A stretch of 64,000 bases of DNA from DATLGB01 sp963726825 (GTDB lineage Bacteria > Actinomycetota > Thermoleophilia > Solirubrobacterales > Solirubrobacteraceae), in contig CAVSDT010000002.1 of assembly GCA_963726825.1 (NCBI GenBank), positions 2,259,159 through 2,323,158 on the forward strand. The letters are read 5' to 3'. Within the stretch, counting starts at the first letter, position 1; each line of letters begins with the position of its first letter. The position numbers and the translations under genes are program-made. Below, piece after piece: positions 35,583-43,501 of this stretch. Under the pieces are notes generated by a model. That model made no database searches and was not told the DNA's origin. It was given only the letters and a program-made list of their open reading frames with translations.

Positions 35583-36377
35583 TCAGTCGTGGAAGCGGTG
35601 GTTCATGCCCGCGGCGGCCAGTGCGGTCGGATCGATGCGCGGGATCGCGGCCGCGAGCACGGACGCGAACGTGTCCGTGGAGGCGGCGATCAGCTCGAGG
35701 AGGCGCGCGACCGGTGTGGCCTGCGCCTGCACGCCGTTGGCGTAGTCGGTCGCGTAGCCGACGAGGCCGAAGGGCAGGTCGGCCTCCCCGCACAGGACCG
35801 TCTCGGGCCCGGCGGTCTGCGACACGGTGGTGACGCCGCACGCGGCCAGGCCGCGGATCTCGGCCTTCGTGTTGAAGCGGGGGCCGTCGACGTGGCCGTA
35901 GCAGCCACCGTCGCGGACCTCGACGCCGGACTCCCGCGCCCCGGCGACCAGGGCCGCGCGCAGCCCCGGCGAGTAGGGGTCCTCGAAGATCCAGTGGCCG
36001 CGCTCGGCGCCGCCCGGCTCGTCGTGGAAGGTGCACAGCTCGCCGTTGGGCAGCCGGTTGGCCACGAAGTGCAGGTCGTCGAAGACCACGAGCGACCCCA
36101 GCGGCACGGCCGGATCGACGGCGCCGCAGACGGTGACGGCGATGACGGCGTCGCAGCCGGCCTGCTTGAGCGCCGCGATGTTGGCCCGGTGCTCGACGTG
36201 GTTGGAGACGCGCACGTGCCCCTCGAGGTGGCGCGAGACGTGGACGACCTCGCTGCCGGCGAACGTCCCGTGCGTCAGGCGGGCGCTCCCCCACCGGGTC
36301 TCGACGTCCTCCGGCTCGGTGGTCTCGAGTCCCGGGAGCGAGTAGGTCCCGGATCCGGTGATGATGCCGACGCGCAT
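35583..36377 (-). CDS. Purine nucleoside phosphorylase / MTA phosphorylase family protein
   Basis: 264 residues, NP-I fold. RVGIITGSGTYSLPGLET is the phosphate-binding start, HVSRHLEGHVRVSNHVEHRA is the conserved His-rich segment, then GPRFNTKAEIR and QTAGPETVLCGEADLPF (substrate loop). The last segment, FASVLAAAIPRID, is the usual helix. It splits a purine nucleoside or 5'-methylthioadenosine with phosphate; the sequence is close to the MTAP branch but the substrate is not certain. A TAGGCT hexamer lies 7 bases before the ATG. Confidence 0.85.
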   Translation of the reverse strand: MRVGIITGSGTYSLPGLETTEPEDVETRWGSARLTHGTFAGSEVVHVSRHLEGHVRVSNHVEHRANIAALKQAGCDAVIAVTVCGAVDPAVPLGSLVVFDDLHFVANRLPNGELCTFHDEPGGAERGHWIFEDPYSPGLRAALVAGARESGVEVRDGGCYGHVDGPRFNTKAEIRGLAACGVTTVSQTAGPETVLCGEADLPFGLVGYATDYANGVQAQATPVARLLELIAASTDTFASVLAAAIPRIDPTALAAAGMNHRFHD

Positions 36378-36384
36378 GGCGCCG

Positions 36385-36390
36385 AGCCTA
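36385..36390 (-). promoter_or_regulatory. Candidate -10 for the phosphorylase gene
   Basis: Reads TAGGCT on the minus strand, 7 bases before the ATG, between the phosphorylase and the upstream PucR gene. Confidence 0.4.
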
Positions 36391-36395
36391 CGGGC

Positions 36396-37694
36396 CTAGG
36401 GCCGGTCCTTGCCGCCCCGCGGCACGCGCCCGCCCCCGGCGCCGCGCTCGCGCGCCGGGCCGCCGGACGGGCTGACGCCGAGGACGCGCATCGCCTTCAG
36501 GCCCAGGCCGAGGCGCTCGCGGCCGTCGGTGGAGGCGACGTCATGGCCGGTCAGCTCGTGCACGCGCACGAGCCGGTAGCGGACGGTGTGGCGGTGGGTG
36601 AACAGGCGCCCCGACGTGTTGGCGACGTTGCCGTCGCAGTCCAGGAACGTCTCGAGCGTCGTGACGAGGTCCGTCTCGTACTGGTCGTCGTAGGCGACGA
36701 GCGGCGCGATCGTCTCCTCGTAGAAGCGCTTGAGCTCGCCGGGGTCCTCGCTCATCGCGGGCAGCAGCAGGCGGTAGGCGCCCGTCGCGTCGAAGGCGAG
36801 CACCTGCGGGCCGTCGTCGCCGCCGTCCTCGCCGCCGGGGACCGCCTCGGCGACGTTGGCGGCCAGCAGGGCCTCCTGGCCGGCGCGGTAGAGGTCGGCC
36901 GGGTCGGCGGCGACGCGCGAGTGGCCGACCGCGAACGTGAAGCCGTTGAGCGCCGCGTGCAGCTCGCGGGCGACGACGGCGGCGGTGCGCTCCGGGGCGT
37001 CGGGCGCGTCGGCGGCGATCAGCATGACCACCAGGCCGGTGCCCGCGCCGGCGGCCGGGTGGTCGAGCACGGTGATCAGCGCGCCCGGGGCGGTCGCGCG
37101 GGTCGAGCGCTCGGCGACGGCGAGCACGCGGCCGCGCCAGTCGAGCTCGGAGACGGCGAAGTGATGGGCGCGGACGACGATCATCGCGCCGCCGGCGCCG
37201 ACGTCGAGACCGAGCTCGGACGCGCGCGCCACGATGTCGCCCCGATCGGTGACGGCGCGGTCCAGCAGCGCGCGCAGGAACGCGCCCTGGGCCTCCTCGG
37301 ACTGGCGCTCGGGGGCGCGGAGGCGCTCGACGTCGGACGCGATCAGCGTCAGCACCATCTGCAGCGCCGGACTGGGGGCCGCGCTGGCACGCTGCCGCAG
37401 CCGCAGCCGGCCGACGACCTGGCCGCCGACGCGCAGGTCGTGGGTCTCGACGCCGGCCGTGTTGGCCATCAGGGAACGCTCGTCGGCACTCGAGCGGGCC
37501 GCGACGGCGAGCACGGAGTTCGTGTGGTCGAGCAGGACGATCGACGCCTCGAGGGCGCGCGCGGCGACGCGCACGACCTCGGGCAGCCCGGCACCGGCCG
37601 CGACCGCGTCCGACACCGCCTGCACCGCGGACCAGTCCTGCGCCGTCGCGGACCCGTCCGCGACGACGGGCTCCTCGGGGGACGCGCCGGTCAC
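36396..37694 (-). CDS. PucR/CdaR-type transcriptional regulator
   Basis: 432 residues. N-terminal GAF-like sensing region (AVQAVSDAVAAGAGLPEVVR, SIVLLDHTNSVLAVAAR), a GGDEF-like middle region (SELGLDVGAGGAMIVVRAHH, GHSRVAADPADLYRAGQEAL), and a C-terminal helix-turn-helix of PucR type (DCDGNVANTSGRLFTHRHTV and RYRLVRVHELTG). Family members control purine, sugar-diacid or amino-acid catabolism. The GTG start overlaps the stop of the upstream small membrane gene by four bases, so it is the last gene of the metG operon. The C-terminus ends with a low-complexity Gly/Arg tail. Confidence 0.88.
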   Translation of the reverse strand: MTGASPEEPVVADGSATAQDWSAVQAVSDAVAAGAGLPEVVRVAARALEASIVLLDHTNSVLAVAARSSADERSLMANTAGVETHDLRVGGQVVGRLRLRQRASAAPSPALQMVLTLIASDVERLRAPERQSEEAQGAFLRALLDRAVTDRGDIVARASELGLDVGAGGAMIVVRAHHFAVSELDWRGRVLAVAERSTRATAPGALITVLDHPAAGAGTGLVVMLIAADAPDAPERTAAVVARELHAALNGFTFAVGHSRVAADPADLYRAGQEALLAANVAEAVPGGEDGGDDGPQVLAFDATGAYRLLLPAMSEDPGELKRFYEETIAPLVAYDDQYETDLVTTLETFLDCDGNVANTSGRLFTHRHTVRYRLVRVHELTGHDVASTDGRERLGLGLKAMRVLGVSPSGGPARERGAGGGRVPRGGKDRP

Positions 37695-37912
37695 CCGAGC
37701 CGGTCGTAGTTCCAGAGCACGAGCGCCCCGACGAGGCCGCCGGCACCGAGCAGCGCGGCGAGCACGTACAGGCTCATGACCAGGGCCAGGGTGCGTTGCC
37801 ACCAGCCGCTGTAGCTCTTGAAGGCCGGCACGGCGACCAGCCACAGCCAGACGCCGAGCACGAGGAGTGCGACACCCCCGCCGATGACATAGGTCGTTTC
37901 CTGGTTGGTCAC
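37691..37912 (-). CDS. Small two-helix membrane protein
   Basis: 73 residues with two hydrophobic helices (TYVIGGGVALLVLGVWLWLV and ALVMSLYVLAALLGAGGLVG) joined by a short Trp-rich loop (FKSYSGWWQRTL). No family recognised. Its GTG overlaps the PAP2 stop by four bases, and its stop overlaps the PucR start by four bases, so it is translationally coupled on both sides. Confidence 0.7.
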   Translation of the reverse strand: MTNQETTYVIGGGVALLVLGVWLWLVAVPAFKSYSGWWQRTLALVMSLYVLAALLGAGGLVGALVLWNYDRLG

Positions 37913-38472
37913 TTGCGCAGCACCGTGCCGTAGATCACGGCGCCGAGGGCGACACCGCCCACCACGTCCGTGAGGAAGTGGACCCCAAGATAGAGGCGGG
38001 AGGCCATGACCGCGACGACCACGATCACCGAGAGCACCAGCAACGGCCGTCTCCCGCTGACCACGGCGGCCGCGATCCAGGCCGTCGAGTAGGCCGCGTG
38101 GCCGGACGGGTACGACAGCCCGCCGACGGGTGCGAGCAGCATCTCGGGGCGCGGGCGGTCCCACAGCTGCTTGGTCACCCGGACGAGCACCAGCAGCAGG
38201 AAGAGCCCGGCGATCAGCGCGATCGCGTCCTGCGCGCGGCGGTGGTGGACCGCGAAGAGCACGCCGATGATCGTCGCCACGCAGGCGGCGGGGAAGTAGC
38301 CGATGTCGGTGAGGACGCGGACGACGTCGAGGCCGGCGGGGCTGCGCAGCGGGGCGATCACGTCGAAGGCCGTGCGGTCGATCCCGAGGATCCCGTGCGC
38401 GCGGATCAGCAGGCCGAGGCCGACGTGGACGAGCAGGCCGAGCGCGACCGCGAGTGGCCCCCAGCGCCTCAC
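37909..38472 (-). CDS. PAP2-family phosphatase
   Basis: 187 residues, about five to six membrane helices. The three PAP2 signature blocks are present: KQLWDRPRP, then PSGHAAYSTAWIAA, then SRLYLGVHFLTDVVGG. Enzymes with this signature dephosphorylate lipid phosphates such as undecaprenyl diphosphate or phosphatidate at the outer membrane face. Placed between ispE (isoprenoid synthesis) and the small membrane gene with 4-base overlaps on both sides, a role in recycling the lipid carrier is plausible. Confidence 0.9.
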   Translation of the reverse strand: MRRWGPLAVALGLLVHVGLGLLIRAHGILGIDRTAFDVIAPLRSPAGLDVVRVLTDIGYFPAACVATIIGVLFAVHHRRAQDAIALIAGLFLLLVLVRVTKQLWDRPRPEMLLAPVGGLSYPSGHAAYSTAWIAAAVVSGRRPLLVLSVIVVVAVMASRLYLGVHFLTDVVGGVALGAVIYGTVLRK

Positions 38473-39374
38473 CCGAGCACCTCGACGCGCGTGAGGGCGG
38501 CCGGCGCCGGGCGGGAGACGACCGTGGCGGGATGGACGGCCCGGAGGCGCGCTGCGGCGGCCTCGGCCTCCGCGACGTCCTCGAAGCGCCCGAAGACGGT
38601 CGGCCCCGAGCCGGACACGATCGGCGTCTGAGCCCCGGCGGCGGCGAGGTCCTCCAGCGCCCGGCGGATGCCGGGGTCGAGACTGAGGGCCGCGGGCTCG
38701 AGGTCGTTGACGGCGGGCGGCGCCCCGCCCATGGCGAGCCGGTCGCGCAGGCCGGCCTCGGCGGCGGCGAGCAGGGCGCTCGAGCGCAGGCCGGTGTCGG
38801 CGACGCCGGCGAGCCGGTCCGCCTCGCGATAGACGGCCGGGGTCGAGAGGGCGCTCGGGGCGGGGACGACGACGAGCGCGGCCGGCGGGCCGGGCGGAAG
38901 CGGCTCGACGTGCTCGCCGATGCCGGTCACGAGCGCGCGGCCGCCGGCGAGGGCGAAGGGGACGTCGGCGCCGAGCGCCGGTGCGAGCTGCGCCAGGAGC
39001 GGGTCGCCGGGGTGGCCCGCGGCGTGGGCGATCAGCCGCAGCGCCGCGGCGGCGTCGCCGGACCCGCCCCCCATCCCGGCGGCGACCGGGACGCGCTTGA
39101 CGACCGTCACGCGCACCGGTGGCCCGTCCCAGCCGCTTGCCTCGCGGTACGCCGCGAGGGCCGTCCCGGCGAGGTTGGGGCCCTCCACCCCCGCGCAGAC
39201 GACCTCGTCGGCGGTCGCGCCCGCCGGGGCGGGCTCGAGGGTGAGCTCGTCGGCGAGGTCGACGGCCTGGAAGACCGACGCGAGCGGGTGGTAGCCGTCG
39301 GCGCGCGGCATCCCCACGAGCAGGCACAGGTTGACCTTGCCGGGCGCGAACGTCCGCAGGCGCGTCCCGCTCAC
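38469..39374 (-). CDS. ispE: 4-diphosphocytidyl-2-C-methyl-D-erythritol kinase
   Basis: 301 residues, GHMP kinase of the MEP isoprenoid pathway. The lysine-containing FAPGKVNLCLLVG motif and the ATP loop PVAAGMGGGSGDAAAALRLI are both present, and SGSGPTVFGRF is the third GHMP motif. The GTG start overlaps the rsmA stop by four bases, and the stop overlaps the PAP2 start likewise. The rsmA-ispE pair is widely conserved. Confidence 0.95.
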   Translation of the reverse strand: MSGTRLRTFAPGKVNLCLLVGMPRADGYHPLASVFQAVDLADELTLEPAPAGATADEVVCAGVEGPNLAGTALAAYREASGWDGPPVRVTVVKRVPVAAGMGGGSGDAAAALRLIAHAAGHPGDPLLAQLAPALGADVPFALAGGRALVTGIGEHVEPLPPGPPAALVVVPAPSALSTPAVYREADRLAGVADTGLRSSALLAAAEAGLRDRLAMGGAPPAVNDLEPAALSLDPGIRRALEDLAAAGAQTPIVSGSGPTVFGRFEDVAEAEAAAARLRAVHPATVVSRPAPAALTRVEVLG

Positions 39375-40228
39375 GCCATCGCCTCTGCCAGCTCGCGCCA
39401 CTGCGCCGGCGCGAGGCGCTCGGCGCGCACGTCCTCGGGGAGCCCGAGCGCCCGCAGCGCGCTGCGGGCGCTCTCGCGGATGCCGGCCTGCCCCGTGGCC
39501 ATCTCCAGCGACCGGGGCAGCGCCTTGCGGCGATGGGCGAAGCCGGCGGTCACGAGCGTCTGCACGGCGACGGGGGCGGGCGGCGCGATGCGGTCGAGGC
39601 CGACGAGGACCGAATCGACGTTCGGCACCGGATGGAACACCGTGCGCGACACGTTGCGCAGCACGCGGACGCGGCAGGAGAGCTGCGCCAGCACGGAGGG
39701 CGCACCGTAGGCGGGGGTGCCGGGCGCGGCGGCCATGCGCTGGCCGACCTCCTTCTGGACCATGGCGACCCAGCGGGTGACGGTGGGCAGGATGGCGACG
39801 GTCTGCAGGATCACGGTGGCGGCGACGCCGTAGGGCAGGTTCGCGACGACCTTCGTCGGCGCGGGGTCGAGCCCTGCGTGGTCGAGGCGCACCGCGTCCT
39901 CGAAGTGGAGCGTGACCGTGTCCCCGAACGGGGCCACGGCGTCGCGCAGCGGGGCCTCCAGGCGTCGGTCGAGCTCGACGACGTGCACGTGTCGCGCCGT
40001 CGCCGCGAGGTGCTCGGAGAGCACGCCGAGCCCGCCGCCGACCTCGAGCACCACGTCGTCGGCGCCGAGGTCGGCCTCGCGCGCGATGACGTCGAGGATG
40101 TTGGAGTCGATGAGGAAGTTCTGGCCGAGGTCGCGCTGCGGGCGGACGGCGAACTGGCGCAGGCGGCGCAGGCTCGGCTGCGAGGGCAGCGTGCCGGGGT
40201 CGTCGGGGGGCGTCGGCGCGTCGCTCAC
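39371..40228 (-). CDS. rsmA: 16S rRNA dimethyladenosine transferase
   Basis: 285 residues. Dimethylates two adjacent adenosines near the 3' end of 16S rRNA. The SAM-binding motif VVLEVGGGLGVLSEHLA, the acidic partner HVVELDRRLEAPL and the catalytic NLPYGVAATVIL are all in order. The N-terminal RPQRDLGQNFLIDSNILD block is the family's RNA-binding start. Translationally coupled to tatD and ispE by GTGA overlaps. Confidence 0.95.
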   Translation of the reverse strand: MSDAPTPPDDPGTLPSQPSLRRLRQFAVRPQRDLGQNFLIDSNILDVIAREADLGADDVVLEVGGGLGVLSEHLAATARHVHVVELDRRLEAPLRDAVAPFGDTVTLHFEDAVRLDHAGLDPAPTKVVANLPYGVAATVILQTVAILPTVTRWVAMVQKEVGQRMAAAPGTPAYGAPSVLAQLSCRVRVLRNVSRTVFHPVPNVDSVLVGLDRIAPPAPVAVQTLVTAGFAHRRKALPRSLEMATGQAGIRESARSALRALGLPEDVRAERLAPAQWRELAEAMA

Positions 40229-40977
40229 CAGCCGAAGAGCCCGGCGGCGTTCGCGGTCACCGCGGCCTCGAGCTCCTCGTAGGGGATCCCGCGGAGCTCG
40301 GCGATGAAGCGCGCGGTGTGCACGACGTAGGCGGGCTGGTTGCGCTCCTTGCGCACGACCTGGGGCGTCAGGTACGGCGCGTCGGTCTCCACGAGCATCC
40401 GGTCGAGCGGTGCGCGCAGGGCCGTGGCGGCGAGCGGCTCGTTCTTCTTGTAGGTGACGTTGCCGGCGTAGGAGACGAACCAGCCGTGCTCGAGGCACTC
40501 GTCGAGGCGGCGGGCCATCGAGAAGCAGTGGAGGATCACGGTGACGCCCTGGGCATCGCGGGCGAGGGTCTCGATCGTCGCGTCGTCGGCGTCGCGCGTG
40601 TGGACGACGAGGGGCTTGCCCGTGTCGCGCGCGATCTCGATCTGGGCGGCGAAGGCGCGCTCCTGGTCCTCGCGGGACGCGCCGTCGCGGAAGAAGTCGA
40701 GCCCCGTCTCCCCGACGGCGCGGCAGCGCGGGTCGCGGGCGAGCTCGGCCAGCGACTCGGCGTCGGCGTCGGTGAAGCGGCCGGCCTCGTTGGGGTGGTG
40801 GCCGACGGCGGCGAAGACCGTGCCCTCGAAGCGGCTCGCCTGCTCGAGCGCCGACCGGCTGCCGGCGGCGTCGGTGCCGATCGTCAGCAGCCGCCGCACC
40901 CCGGCCGCCAGGGCGCGGTCGACGATCTCGTCGTCCTCGCCGGGCGTCGAATCGAGATGGGTGTGGGCGTCGATCAC
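40225..40977 (-). CDS. tatD: TatD-family deoxyribonuclease
   Basis: 250 residues, TIM-barrel metal-dependent hydrolase. The start VIDAHTHLDS holds the HxH metal motif, then AVGHHPNEA, AVGETGLDFFRD, PLVVHTRDAD, ILHCFSMARR and the final VETDAPYL. Proposed roles include DNA repair and D-aminoacyl-tRNA or peptide processing. Start GTG overlaps the metG stop, which fits the common metG-tatD-rsmA-ispE arrangement. Confidence 0.95.
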   Translation of the reverse strand: MIDAHTHLDSTPGEDDEIVDRALAAGVRRLLTIGTDAAGSRSALEQASRFEGTVFAAVGHHPNEAGRFTDADAESLAELARDPRCRAVGETGLDFFRDGASREDQERAFAAQIEIARDTGKPLVVHTRDADDATIETLARDAQGVTVILHCFSMARRLDECLEHGWFVSYAGNVTYKKNEPLAATALRAPLDRMLVETDAPYLTPQVVRKERNQPAYVVHTARFIAELRGIPYEELEAAVTANAAGLFGW

Positions 40978-42485
40978 TGCGGCTTGGGGAACAGCGGCGC
41001 GAGCTCGCCGATCGTGGTGCCGGCGGCCCCGTCCCCGAACCCGGCCGCGGCGACCGAGAAGCGGTCCGCGCCCCCGACGCCCAGCGCGTCGAGCAGCTTC
41101 TCGGTGCTCTCGGGCATGTAGGGATGCAGCAGCACCGTGACGGTGCGCAGTCCCTCCGCGAGCGAGCGCAGGACGATCGCGAGCTGGTCGGCCTGCGCGG
41201 GGTCCTTCGCCTGCTTCCACGGCGCCTGTTCCTCGACGAAGCGGTTCAGCCGCCGCACGCGCTGCCAGATGCGCTCCAGCGCCTGGGTGACCTCGTGGCG
41301 GCCAAGGAGCTCGCAGACCTCGCCGACGACGCCGTCGAAGTCGGTGCGCAGGTCGGCGTCGCAGGCCACGTCCGGGACCTGCGCGTCGGCGTAGCGGCGC
41401 AGCATGTTCAGGGTGCGGCTCGCGAGGTTGCCGTAGTCGTTGGCCAGCTCGGCCGTGTAGCGGTCCTCGAAGCCCTTGGCGGACACGTCGCCGTCGCCGC
41501 CGAAGGAGACCTCGCGGAAGCAGTAGAAGCGCAGGGCGTCGGCGCCGAAGCGCTCGATGATCTCGAAGGGGTCCAGGACGTTGCCCAGGCTCTTGGACAT
41601 CTTCTTCTCGTTCATCGTCAGGTAGCCGTGGATGACCTCGGCCTGCGGCAGGGGCAGCTCGGCGGCCATCAGCAGCGCCGGCCAGATGACGGCGTGGAAC
41701 TTGAGGATGTCCTTGGCCAGGACATGCAGCGACGCCGGCCAGAACCGCTCGGTCAGGTCCTGGTCCGGGTCGGCGAAGCCGAGCGCGGTGTAGTAGTTGA
41801 GCAGCGCGTCGAACCAGACGTAGAAGACCTGGCTGTCGTCCCACGGGACCTCGATGCCCCAGTCGAACTTGCCGCGGGTCAGCGACACGTCCTGCAGGCC
41901 GCCCTTGATGAACGACAGCGCCTCGTTGGCACGGACCTTCGGCGTGACCCACTCGGGCTTGTCGGCGTAGAGCTGCTCGAGCCGCTCCTGGAAGGCGGAG
42001 AGGCGGAAGAACCAGTTCTCCTCCTCCTCGCGCAGGAGCGGGATCTCGTGGATCAGGCAGCTGTTGCCCGGCCCGATCTCGTTCTCGCCCTTGAAGTCCG
42101 CGCAGCGGGGGCAGTACCAGCCCTCGTAGGTGCCCTTGTAGACGTGCCCGTTGTCGTGCACGCGCTGCATGACCTGCTGGACGCGCTCCACGTGGCGCGG
42201 GTCCGAGGTGCGGATGAAGAAGTCGTTGGAGACGTTGAGCTGCGGGATGATCGCCGCGAAGCGCTCCGCGTTGCGGTCGGCCAGCTCCTGCGGCGTGACC
42301 CCCTGCGCCTCGGCCGCCAGCGCCACCGGCTCCCCGTGCTCGTCGGTCCCCGTGAGGAAGAACACGTCCTCCCCGAGCTGGCGGTGATGGCGGGCCAGGA
42401 TGTCGCACGCGATCATCGAGTACGCGTGTCCGAGATGGGGCGCCGCGTTGACGTAGAAGATCGGCGTCGTGACGTAGAAGCCCAT
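40974..42485 (-). CDS. metG: Methionyl-tRNA synthetase
   Basis: 503 residues. Class I synthetase with the HIGH-equivalent signature PHLGHAYSMIACDILARH, the zinc-binding Cys set in CPRCADFKGENEIGPGNSC, and KMSKS in NEKKMSKSLGN. The anticodon-binding helical domain completes the C-terminus; no Trbp111-like C-terminal domain is present, unlike some bacterial forms. First gene of the overlapping operon, it overlaps the upstream M23-like gene by 73 bases. Confidence 0.96.
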   Translation of the reverse strand: MGFYVTTPIFYVNAAPHLGHAYSMIACDILARHHRQLGEDVFFLTGTDEHGEPVALAAEAQGVTPQELADRNAERFAAIIPQLNVSNDFFIRTSDPRHVERVQQVMQRVHDNGHVYKGTYEGWYCPRCADFKGENEIGPGNSCLIHEIPLLREEEENWFFRLSAFQERLEQLYADKPEWVTPKVRANEALSFIKGGLQDVSLTRGKFDWGIEVPWDDSQVFYVWFDALLNYYTALGFADPDQDLTERFWPASLHVLAKDILKFHAVIWPALLMAAELPLPQAEVIHGYLTMNEKKMSKSLGNVLDPFEIIERFGADALRFYCFREVSFGGDGDVSAKGFEDRYTAELANDYGNLASRTLNMLRRYADAQVPDVACDADLRTDFDGVVGEVCELLGRHEVTQALERIWQRVRRLNRFVEEQAPWKQAKDPAQADQLAIVLRSLAEGLRTVTVLLHPYMPESTEKLLDALGVGGADRFSVAAAGFGDGAAGTTIGELAPLFPKPQ

Positions 42486-43255
42486 GCTCGTTGGACAGTA
42501 GCCGCGGGCCGCCCGGCCACCGTCCGGGCCGCTCCGACCCCCAACCCGGCCGCGAGCAGCCCGAGGCCGGCCCACGCGGGCCACGGGATGGGCGGGGCCG
42601 TGGTGGACGCGGGTGCCGGCGGCGACGACTCCCGTGCGAGGCGCACCGACCGGGGCCGCGCGGAAGGGGCCCGCCGCCGGCCGGGCGCCGGGATCGGCCG
42701 CACCCCGCGGGCGGCCGCGCGCGCCGGGACCGGCCGCGCGCCCGGCGCCGGGATCGGCCGCACGTCCGGCGCCGGGGCCGGGAACGGGCGCGCGCCCGGG
42801 CGTGGGATGCGTCGGATCGCCGGGGTCCCGGGGCCGTGCGGCGGGGCGGTCCGCAGCCTCGCGGCCGGGTCCACGTAGCCGAACGCGTCGCTGCCGCGGC
42901 GCAGGCCGAGGTGCAGGCCGGCGTGGTCGCCGCCCGCCTGCACCCGGCCGACGCCCTGCCCGGCGTGGACGTGCCTCCCCTCGCTGACCGACGGGTGCAG
43001 GGGGAGCAGGGTCACGCTCCAGCCGTCGCAGCGGAGGGTCACGGCCCGGCCCGCGGGGGTCGCCCCGGCGTGGGACACCCGGCCCGAGCAGGGGGCTCGG
43101 ACCGGCGTCCCGCCCGCCGCCGCCAGGTCCACGCCCCGGTGCAGGCCACGCGCGAACGGCGAGCCGCGGTACTCGAAGCGGCGCACGATCGGCGCCTGGA
43201 CGGGCCGGGTCAGGAGGGGTGGCGGTGGGAGATCGGCAGGCACCGGACGCGGCAA
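42413..43255 (-). CDS. LytM/M23-like protein with Pro-rich tail
   Basis: 280 residues. HRGVDLAAAGGTPVRAPCSG is the LytM start with the His and Asp metal ligands, TLLPLHPSVSEGRHVHAGQ carries the catalytic-His loop, and HAGLHLGLRRG replaces the usual HxH motif (Gly for the first His). A long Pro/Arg/Ala-rich region follows, then a membrane helix (WPAWAGLGLLAAGLGVGAAR) and a basic tail. The N-terminal MPRPVPADLPPPPLLTRPVQ lacks an obvious signal. It probably binds peptidoglycan and may have lost activity. Its 3' end overlaps the start of metG. Confidence 0.65.
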   Translation of the reverse strand: MPRPVPADLPPPPLLTRPVQAPIVRRFEYRGSPFARGLHRGVDLAAAGGTPVRAPCSGRVSHAGATPAGRAVTLRCDGWSVTLLPLHPSVSEGRHVHAGQGVGRVQAGGDHAGLHLGLRRGSDAFGYVDPAARLRTAPPHGPGTPAIRRIPRPGARPFPAPAPDVRPIPAPGARPVPARAAARGVRPIPAPGRRRAPSARPRSVRLARESSPPAPASTTAPPIPWPAWAGLGLLAAGLGVGAARTVAGRPAATVQRAWASTSRRRSSTSTRRPISDTRTR

Positions 43256-43420
43256 GCTACGCCGAGCCCAGGGCCACCGGAAGGGACGGCACAGAGATGT
43301 TGCACGTCACTCGTCCGCGCACGTCGGCGGCCGGGTGTGCGGACGTCGGAGCGGGGACCTGCGAGCCAGCTCACAAGCCCCGGCCGGGGGCACGGGTGCT
43401 CGCTGACCCCGCCATGACGT

Positions 43421-43491
43421 GGTGGGTGGGCGCCGGCGGGTGGGGGCGCGGTGTGGCGGGTGGGGGCGCGGTGGTGGTGGGGCGCCGGCGG
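43421..43491 (+). repeat. G-rich tandem repeat (quadruplex-prone)
   Basis: A 20-base G-rich unit occurs twice back to back (43435-43454 and 43455-43474), flanked by further GGTGG and GGCGGG runs. On the plus strand this has the G-tract spacing of a quadruplex former. It lies in a 246-base gene-free gap; the rest of the gap shows no other structure or ORF. Confidence 0.7.
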
Positions 43492-43501
43492 GACCCCGGG
43501 G

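Noticed and set aside
33804..37709. Plus-strand frame of 1301 codons
   Set aside because: Runs antisense to EAL, phosphorylase and PucR genes, which all have clear motifs; open only because stops are rare in GC-rich DNA.
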